A DNA stretch of 6,999 nucleotides from NCBI GenBank assembly GCA_002505935.1, contig DAWL01000006.1:1813-8811 (forward strand), in the 5' to 3' direction. Source of the stretch: Euryarchaeota archaeon UBA226. GTDB lineage: Archaea > Thermoplasmatota > Poseidoniia > Poseidoniales > Poseidoniaceae. Below the pieces are notes generated by a model. The model saw only the letters and a program-made list of their open reading frames with translations. It was not told where the DNA came from and did no database searches. The position numbers and the translations under genes are program-made. This document shows positions 1 to 5,503 of this stretch, piece by piece; the stretch's first letter is position 1, and every line of letters begins with the position of its first letter.

Positions 1-72
1 TGGAGAAGGCATCCTGATGGTAAGATGGATTGGTATGACGAGGGAGCAGGAAATTGGGTTGCATTCGAGTGA
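1..72 (+). CDS. C-terminal end of an upstream gene, probably another membrane-anchored surface protein (partial)
   Basis: Frame 1 is open from the window edge to a TGA at 70-72 and gives 23 residues rich in aromatics, ending DWYDEGAGNWVAFE. The pattern PDG-x-x-x-WY-x-x-x-x-x-x-W-x-x-F/W resembles the last residues of the 1526-residue protein that follows (KKWYRIAGSGGQWAEW). Short Trp/Tyr/Gly-rich tails of this kind end the cytoplasmic side of many modular surface proteins in marine archaea. Only the tail is visible, so the body of the protein is unknown. The gene runs in the same direction as the next one, 56 bp upstream, so the two may be tandem paralogues. The call rests on one short open frame plus the tail resemblance; chance openness of 23 codons cannot be excluded. 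Confidence 0.55.
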   Translation, partial: WRRHPDGKMDWYDEGAGNWVAFE

Positions 73-114
73 TTCAAACAAACTTGCTGGAGAAGAATTG
101 ATTATCCTTCTATT

Positions 115-133
115 CTCATGCCGAAGGCATGAG
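115..133. repeat. Perfect inverted repeat overlapping the start codon of the giant surface-protein gene
   Basis: CTCATGCC at 115-122 and GGCATGAG at 126-133 are perfect 8-bp complementary arms separated by the triplet GAA. The right arm contains the ATG start at 129-131. In an RNA that includes this leader, the start codon would be paired in a hairpin. If transcription starts at or next to the ATG (leaderless), the element would instead be a DNA palindrome at the initiation site. No T-run follows, so it does not look like a terminator for the upstream gene. The repeat is read directly; its function is inference. Confidence 0.7.
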
Positions 134-3100
134 CAGGGGGCTTACGGCTGCCATTCTGGTATCACTGATGTTCATTTCAGTCCTACCTCTGCAAGCCCCA
201 TTGGAGACTTACGAGGTACGATTTACAGATTCAGATGGGGATGGATTTGACGACTCGGTTGACCCTTGTCCTGATTCACAAGCAACCTGGCAAACAACGG
301 TTGTTGACTCGACAGATGGTTCTGGAGATGGTAGTATTGACATTGTAGTAGATTCAAACAATAATCCAAGAATTGCCTACTATGATAGTACTAACGCAAA
401 TCTGAGATATGCGAATTGGAGCCAAGGACAGTGGTTCATTTCGACCATTGATTCAGCAGACGCAGGTATGGGCGTGGACATAGAATTGAATCAAAATGAA
501 ACCAGTGTGTTTGCTTATATGAGTGGAAACTTCGTGAAACTGTACAATGAAGAAACTGGTTTTCATTCAAAGACTGTAAAAGGTTATGCCAGTGTGTATG
601 GAAAGATAGAGTTTGAAATAGATTCCCAAGATCGTGCTTTCGCTACATATCGTACTACTTCAGCAATAGATTCCTCTGTATCTGCCGACGGTCAATACTT
701 CATCAGTTTCGATACGACTGGAGATGATAGGCTAATACAGGAAACTAACAACCAATACCACACACTTACACTACTTCCCTCTGGAGAATTGGTCGCAATT
801 GTAAACGGTTATCTGTATACTGATGTTATGGATGAGCACCAAAACATGGGCAATCGGGGACCTATTGCTGATCAATGGATGCCTTCAACACGTGCAGATA
901 GTAATGGATACTTGCATCATGTTGCCAGTGTTAGTTCAAATCCCAAAGATATTGTCTACAGAGTGATTGATCCAACCAATGCCGGGTCTCCAGTAATCTC
1001 ACAAGATGAATCGGTAGATACAGATGATGATCAAATCAGAGAGAGAACGGAATTGGCTCTAGATTCAGATGAACAACCACATATCGTGTACTCCAGACAT
1101 AGTACTCAAGGATTCACTTATGCAAAATTGATTGATGGTACGTGGGAATTCTCCACAATTGATTCTGAAAGCGGAACCATCAGGAATCCAGTCATAGATA
1201 TTGATTCCAATAACCAACCACATATCGCCTATCATCGTGATGATAGCGGGGCTCTTGTTTACACGACTAAGAGCATGACGGATAGCGATGGAGACGGCTG
1301 TCTTGACCATGAGGATGCTTTTCCAGATGATGACTTCGAGCAGTTCGACAGCGATGGGGATGGCGTTGGCGACAACGAAGAATCCACAGGCCGAGTTTTC
1401 AGCATCAATCCGGTCAATGGCACTTCAGCCGGTGGTACAGAGGTCACCCTGACTGGAGTCGGTTTTGACTCTCTGTTGAACAAAGGTGCTATTTCCCTCG
1501 AGAATCGCACCTCATTAGTAGGCCATTGGAAAATGGAGGATTCAAGCGGTGCATTAGAAAATTCAGCAGGAATAAACCATGACGCAGCTGATAACGCTCC
1601 TCTTAGCTATTCACAACCGGGAGTCGTTGGAGAATCCATTGATTTTTCCGGAGGCAGTGGGTATGCTGTTGTTAGTCATCATGATGATCTAGTCATGACC
1701 AACAAGCTGACGGTAATGGGTTGGATAAATCCAAACTATGCAATAACAGGGCACGACCCCGACAATGGTTCTAACAGTGATAGTCTCCAATGTCTGATTG
1801 GGAAATGGCCAAATTCGTATATTCTGTGTGCAGAGGTAGAACGTACTGGTTTTAGACTTGCAAATCCAAATACCAACAATCCGGTTGATGAAACTGGGAA
1901 AAACATCGCAATTGTGACAGCGGATGATCCCGTTCCTCCCAATACTTGGACTCACCTTGCAGGGACTTTTGATGGGCAAGTTGCAATATTGTATGTAAAT
2001 GGAGAAGAAGTTGCACGCGAATACACAACCGAATTGATTGGAGACAGTCAAGACGACCTCTACATTGGGGCGGATTCATACTCAAATGATTACAACTTTG
2101 CAAATGCTAGGTTAGATGAAATAATGTTGTTCAATGAACCGCTTGATGCGGAATCAATTAGCAATTATTTTGAAAAGCAGAGAAGAGATTTTGTCAACGA
2201 TAACATGCTGGGTCATTGGAAAATGGATGGTTATGATTCTGAAAACCATGTTGAGGATTCTAGTGGAAATGATTGGGATGCACTCCCTGAAGGAGGGGTA
2301 TCATTTGATGAGCCCGGAAAGGTCAATGATTCGATATATTTCGACGGAGTTGATGACTATATTTATGTTCCAGGTGCTGATTTCTCAGGACTGGACCAGA
2401 TGTCAATAAGTGCATGGATAAATCCATCATCTCTTCACACTCAATCATCTGAAAATAAAATGATTATGACTCAAAATGATGCATGGTATTTCTACCTTAA
2501 GAAAAATTCAACACTAACACAACTTGTATGGTCAATAAATGGTAATTATGATGTTCAAAGCACTACTCCATTCGCTAAAGATACATGGTATCATGTAGCA
2601 GCGAAGTGGGATGGAACTTACGCCTGTGTTTACGTTAATGCAGTTGAGGAAGGGTGTCGAGCATATCCTGATGTAACATCTTCGATGCCATCTCATGTTG
2701 CGAATAATCCACAAATCGGAACGCAAGGAGCCGATTCGAACTGGTTTCATGGGTATATCGACGAATTGATGCTGTACGAGGAAGCACTGACTTCTTCAGA
2801 GGTTGAAGCATTGTATGAATTAGATGTAAATAACTCCGAGAACACCGATTCTGTGCTACCATTACAAGCGCGTTTCAGCACATCTGACTGGAGCGAGACA
2901 GTGAATCTGACTTATGTTGACAGCAACACTCTCACTTTGACCACACCGCCAGGACCAGAGGCGCAGACGGTCAACTTGACTCTGATTGGTGCCGATGGGC
3001 AGGAACTCTTGTTACCCGATGCCTATACCTTTGATTCGACAGCCATCGATTCGGATGGTGATGGTTTCCTCGATGATGTCGATGATTGTCCAAGCACTTC

Positions 3101-4709
3101 GGGTAATTCCACGGCTGACAGGACAGGATGTCTAGATAGCGATGGAGATGGTTATTCGGATATGGATGGAACTAGCGCCTTGCAAGATCACTTTCCTTTT
3201 GATCCAACTCAATGGAGCGATGTGGATGGCGATGATTATGGTGACAACTACGGTAATCTCAGTTGGGATTTGACAAGGCCTGTTGAATGGCCAGGGATAT
3301 ATGTTGAAGGAGCGACAAATCAGGATGGATGTCCTACGGTAAACGGTAATTCGACTGGAGAGGGAATTTACGGCTGCGTAGATTCAGACGGAGACAGCCA
3401 TGCCGATTATCGTGATGTCTTCCCTGAGGATGAGACTCAATGGACCGACAAGGATGGCGATGGATATGGAGATAATTCCTCGGTAAATGCAACAACTCCG
3501 GATGCTTGTCCCGATACTTGGGGCAACTCGACATTCGACAGATATGGTTGCTTAGATTCAGACGGAGACGGCATGAGTGACGCAATCGATGATTTCCCTC
3601 TTGATTCAGACCGGACCAGCGATGTTGACCAAGATGGTCTGGATGATTTATTCGATGATAATTGCCCCAATACCAACAATCCGTTGCAAGAAGACCACGA
3701 TGGCGATGGAATGGGGGATGCTTGCGATACCGACGAGGATGATGATGGAGTACACGATGGCATCGATAATTGTGTTCAAGGAGCGACCGGTTGGACATCT
3801 GAGACCTTACTCGATTACGATGGAGATGGCTGCCTCGACGGCTCAGAGGATTCCGATGATGATGGTGACGGGGTCGATGATGGAATGGATGGTTGTCCCA
3901 AGGGCGACTTTGGTTGGACCTCTAATAATGAAACTGACCATGATTCAGATGGTTGCAACGATGATAGTGAAGACCTCGACGATGACGATGATGGTAAGGA
4001 CGATTCCAAGGATGATTGTCCGCGAGGTGCAAATGATTGGGAATCGACCACCATGACCGATAGGGATGCTGATGGCTGTCGTGATAATGACGAAGATATG
4101 GATGATGATGGAGACGGCATTGAGGATGAAGTTGACCTGTGTCCTCTTGGTTTGACTCAATGGGTTTCGAATGAACAGACAGATGCAGATGGAGACGGTT
4201 GCAAGGATGGTGACGAGGCACCGGATGAACCTGAGAAGGAAGTGCAGGTTGGTACCTTCATGGAACGCCTTGCAGGCGGTGATCTAGATGCCATAGGTAT
4301 CGTTTTGGCAGTTATCTTACCGGTGACTGGTATCAGTATCTCAATCATGTTGAGAAAGAGAAAGACTGCGATGGTGCAAACTATCGGTAGGCGTATCGAA
4401 TTGAGCCAAATTGAAGCGGAACTGGATGAGATAAATGAGAACCTGATGGAATTGGTCACCAAGGATAGAATCAGTCAGGTTCAATATGATATTTTGAAAG
4501 TCAAACTTGGCGATCGAAGAACAGCTTTGCATTCAATGGCATTCACCGCACAAACTGGAGTTATGGCCGCTACTGCTCAAGTTTCAGCACCAAGCCCCGC
4601 ACAAAGTGGATATGTTGGGCAAGATGGTTACGAATGGCTTGATTATGCTGGAAAGAAGTGGTACCGTATTGCTGGTTCAGGTGGTCAGTGGGCTGAATGG
4701 CAGCAGTGA
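129..4709 (+). CDS. Giant modular calcium-binding surface protein (propeller, split IPT/TIG with two LamG domains, thrombospondin type 3-like repeats, C-terminal membrane anchor)
   Basis: This is a 1526-residue protein. Residues 1-23 are a Sec-type signal peptide. Residues 34-42 hold a first DxDxDG calcium motif. Residues ~54-382 are propeller-like repeats built on DSNN-x-P-[HR]-IAY (e.g. 359-368). Residues 385-418 carry further DSDGDG motifs. An IPT/TIG N-half lies at ~422-450 (AGGTEVTLTGVGF), LamG-like jelly-rolls at ~463-690 and ~693-898, and the IPT/TIG C-half at ~908-970. Thrombospondin type 3-like repeats with paired Cys span ~974-1370, followed by a TM helix at ~1389-1408, a basic RKRK stop-transfer, a coiled-coil/SHOCT-like segment at ~1421-1468 and a Trp-rich tail at 1499-1526. 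Inferred topology is N-terminus outside, tail in the cytoplasm. Probable role is calcium-dependent adhesion or glycan binding. ATG 129 is the first start after an in-frame TGA at 99-101 and places the signal peptide correctly; no spaced Shine-Dalgarno is seen. The ligand is unknown and the whole protein has no recognised name. Confidence 0.93.
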   Translation: MSRGLTAAILVSLMFISVLPLQAPLETYEVRFTDSDGDGFDDSVDPCPDSQATWQTTVVDSTDGSGDGSIDIVVDSNNNPRIAYYDSTNANLRYANWSQGQWFISTIDSADAGMGVDIELNQNETSVFAYMSGNFVKLYNEETGFHSKTVKGYASVYGKIEFEIDSQDRAFATYRTTSAIDSSVSADGQYFISFDTTGDDRLIQETNNQYHTLTLLPSGELVAIVNGYLYTDVMDEHQNMGNRGPIADQWMPSTRADSNGYLHHVASVSSNPKDIVYRVIDPTNAGSPVISQDESVDTDDDQIRERTELALDSDEQPHIVYSRHSTQGFTYAKLIDGTWEFSTIDSESGTIRNPVIDIDSNNQPHIAYHRDDSGALVYTTKSMTDSDGDGCLDHEDAFPDDDFEQFDSDGDGVGDNEESTGRVFSINPVNGTSAGGTEVTLTGVGFDSLLNKGAISLENRTSLVGHWKMEDSSGALENSAGINHDAADNAPLSYSQPGVVGESIDFSGGSGYAVVSHHDDLVMTNKLTVMGWINPNYAITGHDPDNGSNSDSLQCLIGKWPNSYILCAEVERTGFRLANPNTNNPVDETGKNIAIVTADDPVPPNTWTHLAGTFDGQVAILYVNGEEVAREYTTELIGDSQDDLYIGADSYSNDYNFANARLDEIMLFNEPLDAESISNYFEKQRRDFVNDNMLGHWKMDGYDSENHVEDSSGNDWDALPEGGVSFDEPGKVNDSIYFDGVDDYIYVPGADFSGLDQMSISAWINPSSLHTQSSENKMIMTQNDAWYFYLKKNSTLTQLVWSINGNYDVQSTTPFAKDTWYHVAAKWDGTYACVYVNAVEEGCRAYPDVTSSMPSHVANNPQIGTQGADSNWFHGYIDELMLYEEALTSSEVEALYELDVNNSENTDSVLPLQARFSTSDWSETVNLTYVDSNTLTLTTPPGPEAQTVNLTLIGADGQELLLPDAYTFDSTAIDSDGDGFLDDVDDCPSTSGNSTADRTGCLDSDGDGYSDMDGTSALQDHFPFDPTQWSDVDGDDYGDNYGNLSWDLTRPVEWPGIYVEGATNQDGCPTVNGNSTGEGIYGCVDSDGDSHADYRDVFPEDETQWTDKDGDGYGDNSSVNATTPDACPDTWGNSTFDRYGCLDSDGDGMSDAIDDFPLDSDRTSDVDQDGLDDLFDDNCPNTNNPLQEDHDGDGMGDACDTDEDDDGVHDGIDNCVQGATGWTSETLLDYDGDGCLDGSEDSDDDGDGVDDGMDGCPKGDFGWTSNNETDHDSDGCNDDSEDLDDDDDGKDDSKDDCPRGANDWESTTMTDRDADGCRDNDEDMDDDGDGIEDEVDLCPLGLTQWVSNEQTDADGDGCKDGDEAPDEPEKEVQVGTFMERLAGGDLDAIGIVLAVILPVTGISISIMLRKRKTAMVQTIGRRIELSQIEAELDEINENLMELVTKDRISQVQYDILKVKLGDRRTALHSMAFTAQTGVMAATAQVSAPSPAQSGYVGQDGYEWLDYAGKKWYRIAGSGGQWAEWQQ
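1515..2194 (+). other. LamG-like (concanavalin A-like jelly-roll) domain 1, within the giant protein
   Basis: Covers about residues 463-690. Landmarks are GHWKM (465-469), an N-terminal DSSG, PGVVGESIDFSG, LTVMGWINP, a TWTHLAGTFDGQVAILYVNGEEV strand pair read in two pieces, and the closing LDEIMLFNEPLDAESI (662 onward). These are hallmarks of the LamG/pentraxin-like fold, which usually binds carbohydrate or protein, often with calcium. It is somewhat longer than its neighbour because of a loop between the WINP strand and TWTH. It contains two Cys (QCLIGKW and ILCAEV) that could form a disulfide. Ligand not predictable. Confidence 0.85.
2205..2822 (+). other. LamG-like (concanavalin A-like jelly-roll) domain 2, within the giant protein
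   Basis: Covers about residues 693-898. It repeats the landmarks of domain 1 in the same order: LGHWKMDG, VEDSSGNDWDA, PGKVNDSIYFDGVDDYIYV, MSISAWINPS, DTWYHVAAKWDGTYACVYVN in two pieces, QIGTQG and YIDELMLYEEALTSSEV. The DNA of domains 1 and 2 shares short identical strings at a near-constant offset (cattggaaaatgga at 1524 and 2214; tggataaatcca at 1722 and 2415), so the pair probably arose by tandem duplication. It carries one Cys pair (YACVYV and EGCRAY). Confidence 0.87.
3045..3770 (+). other. Long thrombospondin type 3-like calcium repeats, within the giant protein
   Basis: Residues ~973-1214. Three long units follow the pattern CP-x(3)-GNST-x(4-5)-GC-[LV]-DSDGD-x(4)-D-x(3-7)-FP-x-D, the first two continuing into TQW-x-D-x-DG-x-x-YGDN. 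Their GC cysteines are at residues 1001, 1083 and 1141, so spacing varies (82 then 58) because the first unit carries an extra segment with NLSWDLTRP. A textbook type 3 repeat follows at ~1176-1210 (DDNCPNTNNP to GDACD, Cys 1179 and 1199). The Asp side chains of DxDGDG loops bind calcium and make a stiff stalk when loaded. Each unit has paired Cys likely to form disulfides outside the cell. Confidence 0.85.
3771..4220 (+). repeat. Tandem 123-bp (41-residue) Asp-rich repeat, within the giant protein
   Basis: The first Cys codon of each unit falls at 3771, 3894, 4017 and 4140, exactly 123 bp apart (residues 1215, 1256, 1297, 1338). The unit pattern is C-x-x-G-x-x-x-W-x-S-x(4)-D-x-D-x-DGC-x-D-x-x-ED-x-DDDGDG-x-x-D-x-x-D. 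The fourth unit stops after DADGDGCKDGDEAPDE, just before the membrane segment. Period and register are conserved while the sequence has diverged, so these are old repeats held by structure rather than a fresh expansion. The array forms the membrane-proximal part of the calcium stalk. Confidence 0.85.
4293..4352 (+). other. Transmembrane anchor of the giant surface protein
   Basis: Residues ~1389-1408 (IGIVLAVILPVTGISISIML) form a single hydrophobic helix with a central Pro, followed at once by RKRK. The positive-inside rule places the following ~118 residues in the cytoplasm and the calcium repeats outside. With the N-terminal signal peptide this makes a type I membrane protein, not a released or lipid-anchored one. 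Confidence 0.85.
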
Positions 4710-4714
4710 TTTAC

Positions 4715-5371
4715 TCAAGTGTTCTGAGTTTCTCGTAGCATCAACAATTTTCCTTCATTAATGGTGATATTCGCTATATCTCCCATGCCTTCATTGTGCA
4801 AGCCAAGGCTGGAGAAATCCATCTTTTCATCCTTGAGTTCATACTTCAATCCTTGAATGGTCAATCCACTTACTGGAGCGACTGCAAAGAGACTGACAAT
4901 CGTCCTTCTAGGACAATGGAATTCACAACTTTCAGTGATTGCTCTGGCCTGCCAATTTTGCAGGTGAATAATCGTGTTTGGAGAGGGTGATTCGAAGAGT
5001 GCTGCGTACGCTGCAAGAGCATGATCAGGACGCCCTCCTTCCACACCGATGATATCGATTTGAACCTCATCTGAAATCGATTCGTTTTCTGCGACCCAGT
5101 GCAGCGCTTTCACAAGATCAGAATCGTTTTGCCAAGGCATGTTTATGACTTCGGCATTTGGGTGTTTTGAAATGTCTTTGACGACTATGGAATCCATGTC
5201 TCCAAGGATGATATCTGCAGCGATTCCGCGTTCGGTCATTCGTAGCGCCCCAGCATCTGCAGCGATGATGATATCTGCAGCCTCAACCAATGCTTGCCAA
5301 GTGGACTTCTCGGGCCAATCTCCTGCCGCTCCGATAATCACCCTCTGCATCGATTTGAGCGGGGAAGTCAC
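4715..5371 (-). CDS. Thiamine pyrophosphokinase
   Basis: Transfers the pyrophosphate group of ATP to thiamine to give thiamine diphosphate in the cytoplasm. The 218 residues carry the family motifs in order: ADAGA (38-42), GDMDS (57-61), NDSDLVKAL (82-90), GGRPDH (112-117), SGLTIQGLKYEL (168-179) and a closing strand GDIANITINEGKLLML (197-212, read in two parts). Length is normal for the family (about 200-230). There is no membrane segment. The longest frame begins at a GTG (5371), but an in-frame ATG at 5350 gives MQRVIIGAAG, which starts right at the first conserved strand and may be the true start (211 residues); an in-frame stop lies just upstream of the GTG. The gene is convergent with the giant surface-protein gene, with stop codons 5 bp apart, and divergent from the FG-GAP protein gene. 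A related archaeal activity, 6-hydroxymethylpterin pyrophosphokinase, is an alternative substrate assignment but fits the motifs less well. Confidence 0.87.
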   Translation of the reverse strand: MTSPLKSMQRVIIGAAGDWPEKSTWQALVEAADIIIAADAGALRMTERGIAADIILGDMDSIVVKDISKHPNAEVINMPWQNDSDLVKALHWVAENESISDEVQIDIIGVEGGRPDHALAAYAALFESPSPNTIIHLQNWQARAITESCEFHCPRRTIVSLFAVAPVSGLTIQGLKYELKDEKMDFSSLGLHNEGMGDIANITINEGKLLMLRETQNT

Positions 5372-5392
5372 GGTGCATCAAGGTGAGGATTG

Positions 5393-5409
5393 AGAGGCCT
5401 ACGGCCTCT
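5393..5409. repeat. Inverted repeat (7-bp arms, 3-base loop) in the divergent spacer
   Basis: AGAGGCC at 5393-5399 and GGCCTCT at 5403-5409 are perfect complements around the triplet TAC. It lies 22 bp upstream of the kinase GTG on the leftward transcript. Its core GCC-TAC-GGC has the same layout as GCC-GAA-GGC in the inverted repeat at the start of the giant gene. The string GAGAGGCCT, which includes the left arm, recurs at 5494-5502 directly before the GTG start of the FG-GAP gene. Confidence 0.65.
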
Positions 5410-5430
5410 GCGCTCTCGCGTACGTATAGG

Positions 5431-5449
5431 CGCCGCTCTTAGAGCGGCG
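5431..5449. repeat. Perfect 19-bp palindrome (9-bp arms, 1-base centre) in the divergent spacer
   Basis: CGCCGCTCT at 5431-5439 and AGAGCGGCG at 5441-5449 are perfect complements around a single T. As DNA it looks like an operator for a dimeric regulator placed between two divergent start sites. As RNA it would fold as a six-pair GC stem (CGCCGC/GCGGCG) with a seven-base loop. No T-run follows on either strand within a terminator-like distance. Function is not known. Confidence 0.65.
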
Positions 5450-5503
5450 AGACGATACTATGCTCCACAGACTTATTCAGTGTTGGATTAGTCGAGAGGC
5501 CTT

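Larger units (their letters stand above)
5372..5503. promoter_or_regulatory. Divergent intergenic spacer with candidate promoters
   Basis: This 132-bp spacer separates the kinase (leftward) from the FG-GAP protein gene (rightward) and must hold both 5' control regions unless the kinase transcript starts internally. Bases 5391-5450 are about 65% G+C by hand count, well above the flanking genes, and contain two strong inverted repeats. Weak archaeal TATA-like candidates are CTATACGTA read leftward (about 5420-5428) and the AT-rich stretches around 5454-5461 and 5472-5478 read rightward; none is strong. I see no tRNA or known small RNA fold. Confidence 0.45.

Noticed and set aside
17..250. Plus-strand frame overlapping the upstream gene end and the start of the giant gene
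   Set aside because: It overlaps the signal-peptide coding region in another frame and has no family features.
1689..2862. Several minus-strand frames of 68-120 codons opposite the LamG region
   Set aside because: The plus strand there encodes two clear LamG domains; the antisense products have no recognisable domain.
180..2870. SVLPLQA occurs both at the end of the signal peptide and near residue 908
   Set aside because: The codons differ at most third positions, so this is more likely coincidence than duplication.
1869..3683. 15-bp identical string aataccaacaatccg at 1869-1883 and 3669-3683, exactly 1800 bp apart
   Set aside because: Both copies encode NTNNP in unrelated modules, and the match does not extend into flanking bases as a real duplication would.
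3577..4056. Met- and Thr-rich open frame on the plus strand, shifted relative to the giant gene
   Set aside because: It is a frame-shifted reading of the same GATGATGG-type codons and has no plausible protein features.
3045..4220. GAT-rich tandem DNA considered as a CRISPR array or microsatellite
   Set aside because: The repeats stay in frame, have diverged in sequence and encode calcium-binding units; there are no conserved repeats with unique spacers.
3334..4221. Long open frames on the minus strand opposite the calcium repeats (e.g. 3437-3763, 3815-4120), rich in Ser, Pro and His
   Set aside because: They are the antisense of GAT/GGN-rich repeat codons and give low-complexity protein with no domain or start signal; the plus-strand frame explains the DNA.
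5207..5281. Direct repeat gatgatatctgcagc inside the kinase gene
   Set aside because: It encodes the two AADII strands of the conserved kinase core and is better explained by codon choice than by a mobile or regulatory repeat.
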